From positions 8,598-72,597 of the forward strand of contig QANZ01019608.1 of assembly GCA_003254925.1 (NCBI GenBank): a stretch of DNA of 64,000 bases, written 5' to 3'. This DNA is from Chamaecrista fasciculata. Its lineage: Eukaryota > Streptophyta > Magnoliopsida > Fabales > Fabaceae. The notes under the pieces were generated by a model. The model was not told the DNA's origin and ran no database searches. It worked only from the letters and a program-made list of their open reading frames with translations. Below are positions 31,219 to 43,961 of this stretch, in pieces (position 1 is the first letter of the stretch; every line of letters begins with the position of its first letter). A program made the translations under genes and the position numbers.

Positions 31219-34200
31219 ATGGATGAAGAATATGATGTTATAGTTCTTGGAACTGGACTCAAAGAATGCATTCTCAGCGGTCTTCTCTCTGTTGACAGAC
31301 TCAAAGTACTTTTCACTACACTTCATTTCTCAACAATTTCCGTTCTCGGTTCTGTTTTTAATTTCTCTTTAGTAATATGATATTTGGATTAGTGGACGGA
31401 GATACTTGTTACTTGTTACTCAATTAGATTTGTGAGAGTTGTATATACATTTCGTCATTCGAGTTTTGGAATGATGGATCGGTGTAGTTTTAGTCGCAAT
31501 TACTTGAGTACTTATCATCGCTTAATTTCTTGTATATACATTTCGTCATTCGAGTTTTGGAATGATGGATCGGTGTAGTTTTAGTCGCAATTACTTGAGT
31601 ACTTATCATCGCTTGATTTCTTGTATATACATTTCGTCATTGGAGTTTTGAAATGATGGATCGGTGTAGTTTTAGTCGCAATTACTTGAGTACTTATCAT
31701 CGCTTAATTTCTCACCATTTTCCGATCTCTCACACTCTCACATTATATCGATTTGACTAGCGCTCTGTTTTTAGTTTTCTCTTTTCGTAATATGATATTT
31801 GGATTTGATAAATGGAAGGAAATTGACAGGACAGAAATAGTTGTGAATCATTAGATTTCTGAGAGTTGTATTTGCATTCGTCAATTTTCTTTTATATTGA
31901 AGTTTGAAATGATGGTTCGGTGTAGTTCTAGTCGCTATTACTTGGGAATTTATGTGTCTTGACTTGGATCAGGTTTTGCATATGGATAGAAATGACTATT
32001 ATGGAGGAGAATCCACATCACTTAATCTTAACCAGGTAATGATTCAAATTTTTATGTGAACGGATTTGGCTGTCTCGTTGCTCTTTGAGGATTTTTACAT
32101 ATGACTGATGCCATAAATTTACTGTCTGTACTCTGTAGCTTTGGAAGCGATTCAGGGGCGGTGGCGATCCGCCTGAGAATTTAGGCTCAAGCAAAGATTA
32201 CAACGTTGATATGATACCAAAGGTATGCAGAATTAGGACAATTTCTTTTTTATGGAGAATATAATTTAACTATTACTGAAACCTTGCTTTTTTAGTCGAG
32301 GAGCTAGATGATGCTTCGTGAGTTTGCATTTCTAAATATTCTTCTGTCTGACTTTTAATTATTATGACTAATTAAGTAAGAGAAATTCAGATGAAACTTG
32401 AATCATGAGTTGAATGTGAAGATATGGGCGCAATGAACTTACAGATGTAACAGCATTTATATTCTAACAATAGAGGAGCTGCTAAAGAATTGTTATTGTA
32501 CATGAACGTTAATAATCTTTAGTTTATTAATTTTAATTTGAACTGATGATAGAACTTGATTGGCATTTAATTTTTTCTATATTTAATTTAGATAAGAACT
32601 AGTTTAGATTGAAAAAGGAACATTACCAATCTAATATATTCTGATTATGCCTCAACAGTTCATGATGGCCAATGGAAATTTGGTTCGTGTTCTCATCCAC
32701 ACTAGTGTTACCAAATATCTGAATTTCAAGGCTGTAGATGGCAGTTATGTGTACAACAAAAAAAAGGTATGGGATTCTGAGGCTAACTACACATTGCTCC
32801 GAGCCCTATAGTTATTTATATTGAGTATAAATTGTAGACTGATGATTTCGATTGTAATCTTCAGATTCATAAAGTGCCAGCAAATGATGTGGAAGCTCTA
32901 AAATCTCCCCTTATGGGGCTGTTTGAGAAGAGGCGTGCTCGAAAGTTTTTCATTTTTGTACAAGACTATGATGAAAATGATCCAAAATCTAAAGAAGGCC
33001 TGGATCTTAACACAGTAACAGCAAAAGAACTCATTTCGTACAATATCACTGACATTTACTCTTGACTGTGTGTTTTTGTGTGTGATTGCTTTCAACACTT
33101 GCAAATTGGATTGCTATTAGGGCAGAAAGTGTGACTTCCAATAATTGAAGAGTTTTTCATTCAAAATTTTAAGCATTTACCTAATCATCGCCTTGAACTG
33201 GTTAAAGATACATGGAGAAGCGGAAAAACAATGTAAAATAGAAATTTTAAAAAGAAAAATCTCATTCTTGAATTACTATTTCTTTTTCATTTTTCATTTT
33301 TCGAAGTGTAATAATGATCTAAAAAATCTGGTTGGAAGGACTCATTTTTTAAAAATCTGAAATAAAAAATGTTGTATGAGGAAGGGTTTTCACTTTTCAG
33401 GACAATAAATCTTCACAAAACCTTGTGATTTCGTTATTCATTTTAATGAAAATCCCATGCTTGTTTGCGTTCTACTATGACTGTTTGATGCAAAATAACT
33501 CAAAGTTTGCTTTTGACTAGGAAATACGGGCTAGATGACAACACAACTGACTTCATTGGCCATGCGCTGGCACTCTATTTAGATGACGACTACTTGAACC
33601 AGCCTGCTAGAGATTTTGTGAAAAGAATTAAGGTATTTAGTTTTTCTAATGGATTTGTCTTTTCTTTTTCGAATTCATAGTGAGTGTGCTGGTAATTCCC
33701 GGAGTTTTTATTGGGGAATAGTGATTTGTTCTCTGCTATTCTCTGTACTTGTGCAAATTAATAATTGTGAAAGTCTAATTTATATTAATTATGTTTTTGC
33801 TAAAGCTATATGCAGAGTCTTTAGCTCGATTTCAGGGTGGATCCCCTTACATTTATCCTCTCTATGGACTGGGAGAGCTTCCCCAGGTTTGTAATATACA
33901 TAACTTGCAGCAAAAATGTAAGCCTTATGAAGTTGTGTTACTCTGACTCATGTTATAATTATTCCCAGGGATTCGCTCGTTTGAGTGCTGTTTATGGTGG
34001 TACCTACATGCTCAACAAGCCAGAATGCAAGGTATCTATATGGTTATATGAATTCCATATAGTGATTCCTTTCCCTTGTCTATTTACGTTGGCCTTATAA
34101 TCAGCCTATAAAGTTACCTAGTTTATGTAACTTTTATGCTACTGAACTGCTGGATGTTACTAATGGCTAATGGCAGGTTGAGTTTGATGAGAATGGCAAG

Positions 34201-35540
34201 GTTATCGGTGTGACATCAGAAGGAGAAACTGCTAAATGCAAGAAAGTTGTTTGCGATCCTTCATACTTAACAGACAAGGTAAGCAAGTTATAGCCGATCC
34301 TTCATTTCGAGTTAATTTTTCTTCAATGAAAGTAACCATCTATATATATATATATATATATATATCTCAATAGGTGAAGGTGGTCGGAAAAGTGGCCCGT
34401 GCCATATGTATTATGAGCCATCCCATCCCAAATACCAGCGACAATTCGTCCGTTCAGGTCATTCTGCCTCAGAAACAACTTGAGCGTAAATCAGATATGT
34501 ACGTCTATCTCCCAAATTCTCATAATACTTAACTAATTAAGCTTGGTTTGAAATTGAATGTACCCTATAGTAGTATAGTGTGTTACTATTTTCTTTCTGT
34601 TAACGCATGCATGCTTCAGGTACCTTTTCTGCTGCTCTTCCTCTCACAATGTAGCTCCAAAAGGAAAATACATTGCTTTTGTTTTATCAGAAGCAGAGAC
34701 CGATAATCCCGAAGTGGAATTGAAGCCTGGGGTCGATCTCCTTGGACCAGTGGATGAAATCTTTTATGACACTTACGATAGATATGAACCTATAAATCAA
34801 AGTGCTGAAGACAACTGCTTCATATCAACAGTAAGTGGGACATTTTATGTTTATTAATGTGTTTTGCTGCTTTATCATCAAAAAGCTTCATACATGATAG
34901 CATAGACTTGATTAGCCCTACTATTCTGGTTACTTTCTTCCAACATTATGCTTATATAACAAATTCTCTCCTATAAGGATTCCAAAATTTAGCAGAGGGA
35001 AAAGTATTGTCTGCAAACCTTTGTTTTTAGTTTAATTATATCATTGTTCTAATACCCATTTTTAATTTACAGAGCTATGACGCGACGACTCATTTTGAAA
35101 CCACGGTGAGAGATGTGATTGACTTGTACAGCAGGATTACTGGAAAAGTAAGTTGTATACCATCCTTTGACAAAAAGTTTCCCAAGACTGATTTATCTGC
35201 GACTTCTGTTGACTCATAACAATTGGATAATCAAATTCACTTTTGTTCTGATTTCTCAAGTTTTGTCTGCAATTTAATAAAGAAGGAAGATACAAGAATA
35301 TGAATAGTTGATATATTTTGAGTATGTTAGGTAAGAATTCAACAGTGCCATAGCTTTGATGCAGTAGACTGTTAAATTCTATTTTGACATAAGCAATGGA
35401 TAAAAAGATTGAAGTGTTATCTATCCTACTTATTCCTACTATATTATTTCAACAAATTAAATCCATTTAACTTGTTTGTATACCAGGAATTGGACCTGTC
35501 TGTGGATCTCAATGCTGCCAGTGCTGCTGAAGAAGAATAA
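31219..35540 (+). CDS. GDI1: Rab GDP dissociation inhibitor (GDI)
   Basis: Thirteen exons join in frame to 445 residues: 31219-31305, 31973-32035, 32139-32222, 32659-32766, 32865-33037, 33521-33632, 33806-33886, 33969-34031, 34177-34278, 34374-34498, 34620-34830, 35073-35147, 35487-35540. GDI is a cytosolic protein that extracts prenylated GDP-bound Rab GTPases from membranes and recycles them. The N-terminus [20 protein letters not shown] is the family's dinucleotide-fold-like start, followed by [16 protein letters not shown], the Rab-binding conserved region. Further family blocks are [20 protein letters not shown] and MSHPIPNT. It ends SAAEEE. The length equals that of plant GDIs and all splice sites are GT-AG. 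A pyrimidine-rich leader (31080-31200) precedes it. The number in the symbol is nominal. Confidence 0.97.
31440..31712 (+). repeat. 91-bp tandem repeat in GDI intron 1
   Basis: Three units begin gtatatacatttcgtcattc at 31441, 31532 and 31623 with about two differences. A decayed fourth copy is visible around 31868-31950 (gaaatgatggttcggtgtag). Confidence 0.9.
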
Positions 35541-36455
35541 AATTTGGGTTGATTTTTAATGGTCAAACTCTGAATCAGCCATCACCTTTGCGCCAAGCCT
35601 TCGATAGATAGATATTGAGCTTTGCTTAATTATATACTCCTCTTCCTAGCTGAAATTGAATTTGTCCTTAAGTTTGTGAACAATGAGGATTCTCCTCTTT
35701 CATGCCTTTTTGTTTGTTCTTATTAATATAAAACTCATGCATTACCTCTTAACATTCAGAATAAAGTTGAGAATTCCATTCTTAACAAGTATATAGGGAA
35801 GTTCTGTTTACCTCAAATTAATGGTCCAAATATTGGTTGATTACTGTTGTTCAAGACCAATGACTTGATATATTGCTAAACAAATTCTTTACCTAGCTTA
35901 TTTGTTTCTTTATTTATATTATTTTGTGTTATGGTCGGTTATGTTTTTTATTATTAGACCAATTTTATTCACGTTCTCATACATTGACTAGTAGTTATAT
36001 ATATCTAGGATATTAATAAATTCAAATGTCCTTTAAAATAGTTGAGTCCAAGTTTATAGAAGAACTATCATTCTATCATTTTTTCTGCAGTATTACGGTC
36101 AGTTAATTTTTTCTGAACTATCATTCTAAAATAATTGACTCATCACGACATTTATCTATATGTTAAATGTAAATAAGTGCTTTTGTGTTATTGGAGATAA
36201 AAAAAAAAAAATCCTTTAGACCAAACTCTCACACAGGAGATGTGAATAAATATTCTGTAGTTTAAGAATGTGAATTTATTCAATTATTGTCATTTAACCG
36301 AATACAGATACATTAACTTGAGAAGCAAGACTCCTTCACATATTAAAACAATAAACGAAATAAAGAATGGCAGTCATATATTATTAAGTCCAAATCAAGA
36401 AATTTCTATATCATTTTAGTTTGAAAGAAAAGAAAACCAGTGATGCAGCAGTACT
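35541..36455. other. 3' region between convergent GDI and dehydratase genes
   Basis: The first 150-250 bases are probably GDI 3' UTR. The rest is AT-rich with no gene, RNA or complete repeat recognised. Confidence 0.5.
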
Positions 36456-38499
36456 TCACTCCCTCTTGGATTTTGAGAGGGCAATCTTTCTCTGTGAAAG
36501 CATGTGTTTGAACAAGTGAGGCCACCCTGCACATAATTATAAATTAGGCCATCCAATGAGTTACAATGTGAAATTAACAAAAAAATTAAAAAAAAAAACA
36601 CAGATTCATTCAAACCTGGAACATAGATTCCTAATACAACAATGGCAGCACAGTAGTTATCATGGGAGAAATTCCACTTGTTGGGCATCCTTATGCAATA
36701 CTTCTCAGATGCCTGCAAAATAGTTATCAAGGAAAAAAATAAAATCATGAGATAATTAAAATACAAAATATATATATATATAGCAGGATATGAACAACCA
36801 GCAGAGACTAGAGACCAAACCATGTCTTATAAAATTCAAAAATTTGTTCTATAAAATGATTAATTACCTTAATAAAAGGCAAAGCATTGTATATTAGACC
36901 TACTTCACTAACAGCGCCTGTTACAAACATCACAAAAAAGGTGCTATATCTGCAACACAAAATATATATGTGCTATATTACTATAAGTATATTTTACTCC
37001 ATGCAAAGGGACACAATTCAAAAGTTTCAAACTTCATATATACCTGAGCCATAAAAGCCAGTAAGGGGTAAAACCAAAAGCCTCTTTCATGCCATAGAAA
37101 GCATACCGAATGGTCTGCAATTATAAGTAGAAAAAAAGAAGATCATGAATTGGGTAAGAAAGTGTATATAAGCATCCACAAATTAAAATGTAACAGCAGA
37201 ATATGATTATGAAAGGATAATCAGTTCAAAAATCAAAACCCACCTACTTCATGGATTTAAATTACAAAACAAAAAAGAAAAGCAAGTGATTAGGTGAATG
37301 AAGAGCAGAAAAATATTGAAATTATATTGTGTTCATTTTTGGTATACTTGCCTTAAAAGTTTAAAACAGAGAGAATGAAAATATAATATGGTGAAAGAGC
37401 AATGATGATATACTTGCCTCTGTAATTGAAACGCTGAGTAGTAGACAGCTAACCAGTATGGGAGTTAGAGACTGTCACTCAACGTAAGAACCAAGTAAGA
37501 ACTTTTTAACATAAACAAATGAGTAAACTAATAATTTGGTTTCTCAACGTAACAACTCGGTCTCAGAAAGATTGAAATACAGAATTTAGTCCCTGAAAAT
37601 TAAAACAGTATATTTGTTAGTTCTTTTCATGGACTAAATACTACACTGTTTTAATATTTCTAGAACTAGAATGTTAATCTTTTATTGATTAAATTATGTA
37701 TTTCAATATTTGAAAGATCGAGTTGTTAAATGGCTGATTTTATGGAAAAGATAACAGCAAAAAAGTTTGATTTGCCTCGCAACAACCTCAGGGAAACTCC
37801 ACAAGATGCCCCAAATTAGATACAATCTTCCACTTATCTGAAGCAAAGTTGCTGTAACTGGAGACCTCACCAATCCTTCATTATCCAAAAAAACAAAAGT
37901 TGTAAACTCTTCAAACAAATTTCCTTTTTTTTTTATAACTAAGGTAATGAGTAATGAACAATGAATTACTTACCGACTAAGCTATGAAAAATCTATCATG
38001 TCGTGGCATTCAAAACCGCACCAAGGGAAAAGGAAAAAAAGAAAACAAAGCCAAAAAAGGAAAGGAAAAGCTGAGATAATTTTCCCGAGAAATTACAATT
38101 TGGTTTCTCAGGAAACAAACACAAGGGTATTCTTCGAGTAAATTAACAATTCAGTCTTTAAAAGATCATGGAATTTAATCTTTGTATTTGAGTGAAAAGG
38201 GACTGAATTGTTAGATTACTCTGCATTATGCAAATACCTCTAATACAGCAGCAGTCTGAGCAAAAAGCAAGGGCTTTTCGGCAGCATTGTATACATGCTC
38301 ATAATCTGAGTCATTCAATGTCTTCAAAACAATATACAAAACTTGAAACCTGGCGATAAAAAAATAAAATATGTGAGAAATTAGAAATTTTGAGTGATTT
38401 CTAAAGAAATGAGGCAATTAATTAGTACCATCCAACGAAAACAGTCCAGTTATAGAGAGCAAGATAGAGTCTCCTTATTTGTGAGAGAAAACTCGCCAT
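36456..38499 (-). CDS. PASTICCINO2/HACD-like 3-hydroxyacyl-CoA dehydratase, probably inactive
   Basis: Eight exons can be joined in frame to 225 residues: 38499-38429, 38349-38238, 37906-37784, 37471-37418, 37114-37044, 36949-36868, 36712-36616, 36526-36456. The family dehydrates 3-hydroxyacyl-CoA in the ER fatty acid elongase. Matches include LYNWTVFVGWFQVLYIVLKT, AAEKPLLFAQTAAVLE, GLVRSPVTATLLQISGRLYL, LLWLRYSTFF, SEVGLIYNALP, SEKYCIRMPNKWNFS and the end SQRKIALSKSKRE. The catalytic segment, LYPTGxxSE in active enzymes, reads MFVTGAVSE, so the catalytic Tyr is Phe while the Glu is kept. The usual ILHGLV before GLVRSP is replaced by FTTFVFLDNE, and exon 4 (SLTPILVSCLLLSVSITE) is diverged. 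The intron after exon 4 has a GC donor (GCAAGT). Exons 3 and 4 are the least certain. It could be a PTPLA-type paralogue or a decaying copy. Confidence 0.75.
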
Positions 38500-38790
38500 G
38501 AAGAAAAGAGTGATATGCAGAACCAAACGAAAAGATGATAGAAAAAACAGAAGGAACTTTGCAATCCCCTTGACATTTCCATTTGTAGAAAATTTTGTGT
38601 TAATTCCAAAAAGATTAAAACGACATAATAACTGTACCTGGCTGAATAACTGAAAAGGTCAAAACTTCAAATTGATGCCAAATGTATGAGGTAGATTTCA
38701 AATCGGTCATAAATATTTTATTTGTTTCAGATTGGTTCTATATATTTTTATGATTTCTCAAATTGATCTCAAACTATATTTTAAAGGCTA
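38500..38790. other. Upstream region of the dehydratase-like gene
   Basis: Contains the presumed promoter and leader; no clear TATA box or other element. Confidence 0.35.
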
Positions 38791-39165
38791 AATTGCACTC
38801 AAGACTGTTTGAATTTTAGGTTAGGAGCAGTACCCCTAAGTTTTAAAACTTGACTGACAGACCTCCTGAGTTTTCAACCGTGCTCACTTAGGATCCCTAA
38901 ATTTAAAACTTGACAGAAAAACCCCCTGAGCTTTTAACTTTGTTCAATTAAGACCCTTGAGTTTTTTTTAAAAAATAAGGCTATTTAGAGGTCTTAAGTG
39001 AGCGATGTTGAAAGTTCAGATGGTTTGTTTGTTAAGTTTTAAAACTCAAGGGCCTTAAGCGAGCACAACTGAAAACTCAGTGGGTTTGTTTGTTAAATTT
39101 TAAAACTCATGGGTATTTTCAGACCTCTAATTTAAAACTCAAGGGGTTTTAGTGCAATTTAACAT
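38787..39165. repeat. Inverted-repeat MITE
   Basis: Begins ggctaaattgcactcaagac and ends aggggttttagtgcaattta. The arms contain several gttttaaaacttga/ttaagttttaaaactcaa modules. Non-coding. Confidence 0.65.
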
Positions 39166-39184
39166 ATTTTAAAATTATGATTTA

Positions 39185-40035
39185 GGCTCAGTTCGTTTGC
39201 GCTACTATGATTATAATTAAAGTATGATTATAATCAAAGTTAATTATTTGTGTATTGCTATTTGAATGAAAGTTGATTATTTGGTGTGAAATTATTGAAA
39301 TAGGTATGTAATGATTGTGGTTGGTAGATAGAAGGGTAAGGAAATTGATAAATTGTATAGGGGTAGAAATGGAAGAAAAAATTGGAAAAAGTAGGAAAAA
39401 GTAAGATGTGATTTGATTATAATCAAAGTGTGTTTGGATATGATTATTGCTTAAAAAAAAGTCAAATTATGTCACTGTTTGCCTTGAAAAGCGTGAAAAT
39501 ATGATTATAATCATGTGCAACTCTGGTGGTGATTATTTTGTTTGGTCCACCGAACTAATTTTTGCCTACGAAATGATGGACCAAAAGGACTAAAATGTAG
39601 CATCTTTCGCAAAAAGGGCCCGACATTCGGTGGACCACTCAAAAAAATGGTCCACCATTTTGCACAAGGTGAGAGAGAAAAGAACAAAACACAAGGACCC
39701 GAAATTTTCATTCAATCTGACATTCATGCTCTCTCTCTCTCTCGTCTCTCTCTCTCTCTCTCTTCTCTACCACCAATTCCGTCGCTGCCGGACCCTCCTC
39801 CAAGCCCATCCGCCTTGCCACCAGCGCCAACAGAGTACTTCGGAAGTTCTCCGAAAATTTCGCTAGATTTGAGAAAAACGAACGTTATTTGATAGCTAAT
39901 CAAAATCTACTTCGTTTTTGGATCCTTCGTTTTCTTTCTTCTCTTGAGTTGCTTCAAGGGGGATATCAATTATTTTCTGATATGTGAATCTGTCAATTTC
40001 ATTGGGATCTTATTGTACAAATATGGGTTTTCTCT

Positions 40036-40093
<58 letters not shown>

Positions 40094-40403
40094 CAATGGC
40101 CAAAATATTAATTTCAATCCTAAACTATGTGGGCAAAATAACAATTTAGCCCAAACACAAGAATGAATATTTACAAACTAGTCCAACATTGAGGTCAATG
40201 ACCATTTAGCCCTTGTGATAAGTGATTGATTGTATTAGAGTATAGGTAATTATAGGTATATATAGGGGTATAAGTGTAATTGAATGTGTTTGATTATAAA
40301 AAAAATCATGATTATAATTTGATCAGAAAAAAATCGCAAACGAACATGCTTATTACGATTATAATTAGAACAGATTATAATCAGAGCGCAAACGAACTGG
40401 GCC
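39185..40403. mobile_element. PIF/Harbinger-like element with unrelated GC-richer centre
   Basis: The left end ggctcagttcgtttgcgct mirrors the right end agcgcaaacgaactgggcc (one mismatch). TTA lies on both sides (39182-39184, 40404-40406). Both flanks carry repeated gattataatca motifs. The centre (about 39540-40200) differs in composition: tggtccaccgaac and an inverse ggtggaccactc, then CT tracts, a short GC-rich stretch (39780-39860), and a GT-then-GA microsatellite at 40031-40091. No protein domain is recognised. Confidence 0.75.
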
Positions 40404-40589
40404 TTAGTTTCTCAATATTGGGAATATATTTTTTTAGAAAAAAAATTAAAGAGTAAAGATGTTTACGAAAATATCAGAGATTAAAAAATATATTTTTAAT
40501 TTTCAAAGAATAAATTATAATTTTAAGATAAATTTAAAAACTAAAAAATAAATTCTTCTGATATAAAAATTATATTCATAATTTATTTT

Positions 40590-40981
40590 AGTGTAAATTA
40601 CATTTTGGTACTTTGTTTTATGGACCGTTTTCACTTTAGTACCATATTCTTTCAAAAGTGACACTTTGATACTCTACTCTTTGCATATTAACATTTTGGT
40701 ACTCTATTTTTTGCACATTAACATTTTGGTACTTTGTTCTTTCAAAAGTGACATTTTGGTACCCTATTTTTTTGCACCATTAACACTTTGGTACTCTAAC
40801 AAAAATAGAGTATGATAACAAATCGTGAAAGAACTAGGTACCAAAGTGAAATCGGTTAATAGAACATGGTATCAAAGTGTTAACGGTACAAAGAATATGA
40901 GACCAAAATGTCACTTTTGAAAGAAGATGATATCAAAGTGAAATCGGTCCATAGAACAAGGTACTCAAATGTAATTTATCT
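40590..40981. repeat. Inverted-repeat MITE related to the 3643/17617 family
   Basis: Begins gtgtaaattacattttggta and ends in the near-inverse (gtactcaaatgtaatttatc). Inside are repeated tttggtactctat modules. Non-coding. Confidence 0.65.
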
Positions 40982-42890
40982 TTTTTTTTTCTTTTTCCTA
41001 CTTTCAGCATTTTCACCTAAAATTTGAATTTTATTCTTCAATATGTATTTTTTATTTGTGCGTTTATGATATAAGTTTTGTTCTCCATCTAGAACTTGCT
41101 TTCAAACTAATAAGGTTTACTTTCTTTTCCACATTTTGTAATTCATACTAGAGAATGTGAAATTTGAGAATGATGAAGGAGATGAAGAACCATAACTTTA
41201 CAAGTTCCCACTGGTTGTTGCCTAACTCTCAATACATTTTTTTATGATGCTTTTATTTTTAATATGTGATATTTAATGTGATTGGGATATTTGATAGCAT
41301 TTAATAGATATGGGGACACTTCACCAAGTAACGTCTACGTTCCTTAATAAGTTGACACATAATGTTTACAAAAATCAAATTGTTACAATTGTAATATTTA
41401 AAAATCTGAGTTATATATTTTGATTTCTTTAAGAATTGAACTGTTGATTTAATAAAAACTTAAAGAATAAAAAAAATAATTTTGTTCTATATCTTATATT
41501 ATATGGCTCTACCCCTTTCTGGTCGTCCACATTTTAAAACTATAGTACAAAATTAATAATAAGAGGAAAATTATTATTTGATTCTTTCTTTTTTACTGAG
41601 TTAACGATTTAGTCCCTTATTTATTTTACATACATATTTGCGTGCCATAAATTAATAATAAGAGGAAAATTATTATTTGATCCATTTTTTTTACTAAATT
41701 AACGATTTAGTCCTTCATTTATTTTACATAAATATTTGCGTGCCCTAATATAAATATATGGGGTAGGTTGCCGGCATGGGAAGTTGGGGGAGGGTGGTGT
41801 GGGGGACGAAGTACCAACTGAAATGTGAAAGGTATGAAAAATTGGGATTGTTGATTTATAACCAAATTTTACAACAGTTAACTATACCATGCATCAACTT
41901 TCCAACTACTCAAATCCAAGCATTTAATTGAAGTCACATCTCAAATCTCAAATCAAAGATCTTTCCAACTACTCAATTTTAAATTGATCACTTACTTTAT
42001 TAGTCATATATGTTTATATAATTTTTCAGGTTAATCTAAAACATATTTTATAAAAAGATATATATTAAAATATCTTTCTCATCACAAGTTTAATGGAATG
42101 AATCTAGAGTTATCGATTTTTTTGACAACCATTTTGAAGTCATCAATAAATAAGTTCAAATATATTTCATTTCATATATGAATACGACTAGTTCGAAATT
42201 ACTTCATGGTTAAACAAGTAAAGTTAATCATATATATTTCATTTCAAATCCTAATATGATGAGTTTGAAATTATATATTAACTTTTGAAGAGTTTTCTTT
42301 TTCTATCAAGTTGAGATCATTAGTAAATGAGGTCAAATTGCGTCTCCAAAATAGATTTGAGATCAATTTGAAAAATTATAAAATCATGTAGGATCAATCT
42401 GAAACAAATAAAACATAAGAGACCAATTTGAAGTTTTAGCCTTATATCTTTTATAAAACGTTGCTTCTTCCTTTGCTGAACCGCCTAGACGGTGCCTTTT
42501 CGACCTTATAATTTTTCACAAACTGATTGTAATTTTTTTAGGCCTGGAGATTGTGATTACTCTAATGTAAACTTGAAAGTGCCCAACATAGGCCAAATCC
42601 AAAAATCCAAAAAGCTAGCCAATTCAACTTGAAGCTAAACTCTCAGCACAACCCTTCATTATCATTCGGATGTGTTGAACTTGGGCCAGCAAAACCCAAG
42701 CTTTGGATAATTGAGCCCATAATAGTTTAAAACCCAACCAAAGTAAGTCCTGAAGCCCATGCTCAGCCCAAATTAATGATACATGCATGCAGCCCCAAAG
42801 TAACAATTATCGAATTGATATTATTCCATGTCTTTCTCAGAACAAAAACATAAAAGATATTCTATGTCCATAATTTTTTTTTAAAAGTGA
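40982..42890. other. Gene-free intergenic stretch
   Basis: At 41498-41745 lies the segment shared with SVP intron 1, partly in tandem. The rest is AT-rich. I found no supported coding exon. Confidence 0.5.
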
Positions 42891-42892
42891 TA

Positions 42893-43076
42893 AATTACAC
42901 AGATGGTCCCTATGATTTGACCTATTTAGAGAAAAAGTCTCTGTGATCTTAAAAGTGATAAATAAGGTCTGAGAGCACTGTTAATTTTAAATGGAAAAAA
43001 TCTTGAGACCTCTTTTGTTCACGGAACCCTTTTTTTCTAAATAGGCCAAATCATAGGGATCTATGTGTAATTTACC
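42893..43076. repeat. Short inverted-repeat MITE
   Basis: Begins gataaattacacagatggtc, ends ctatgtgtaatttacc, with paired inner arms (tatgatttgacctatttaga and the inverse tctaaataggccaaatcata). Confidence 0.7.
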
Positions 43077-43886
43077 TTCTATTTTTTTTTACCTTAATAT
43101 ATATATATATATAATTGCATCCTTTATATATTTAGCAGTTATTAACGAGCACTATACTATTTGAGGGACACTATGATTTATGATTATGACACCAAGTCAC
43201 CAACGTTACAAAGTTTGATAGTGATAGGGATTAGCACTTGGCCATATTCCATTGGAGGGAAACTTAATTGGGAATACCACAGAAAAGAAAAAAGAAAAAA
43301 ACATTATTTATTAATTGCATATTGGGCAACATACTTAATAATAGTATACCACAGAAAAAGAAAAGAAAAAGCGTTTAAATTGGAAGAAAAAGGGCTTTCA
43401 GAAAAAGCATATATCCGACAGGCAACAGCTTGCAACGAATAGACCCACCAACCTCTGCTATTCAATCACTTTACCATATCTCTCTTTATTATGGATGTGG
43501 GTTTTTGACAAACTATTCATATATATATAATATCGCTATATACATTTACTTAAGTAATTAGATTAAAGAAGAGCTAGATAACTTGTTCAAAAAAACAAAA
43601 GAAAAAGAAGAGCTAGATAACAAAGATTTTCTCAATCAATAAGAAATTGTCTTGTGAGTTTGATTTTTGTTATTGATGTGAGGACATTCTTAATCAGTAA
43701 TCTATAATTGTTTCTTTAAAAATTCTTGAATATGAAGTTATATTCGGACTCTGATGAACTTTGAGACTCAATTTATATAATTGTTCGTTTGAAAAAAAAA
43801 GAAAAAGAAAAGAATAACCCACAGATAGCATGTGATAATTACTATTTAACTTAAATATGTGTATAATTCATGATCTCAAGTGGAGG

Positions 43887-43923
<37 letters not shown>

Positions 43924-43960
43924 TATGGTTTCCTCAAAAGTTGCTTGGTTATTAAATTTA
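43077..43960. other. Gene-free AT-rich stretch
   Basis: Contains an AT microsatellite (43890-43921). The short open frames here are lysine-rich low-complexity sequence without recognisable domains. Confidence 0.5.
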
Positions 43961-43961
43961 G

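Noticed and set aside
31440..31712. CRISPR-like array
   Set aside because: Units are contiguous 91-bp tandem copies without spacers, in an intron of a plant gene.
36416..36823. Separate small minus-strand gene of 135 codons
   Set aside because: Its core is exon 7 of the dehydratase-like gene with flanking intron read-through.
39542..39892. Plus-strand 116-codon frame with CT-rich Ser/Leu sequence
   Set aside because: Low-complexity translation of CT tracts; no recognisable domain, although the insert itself is noted as a possible capture.
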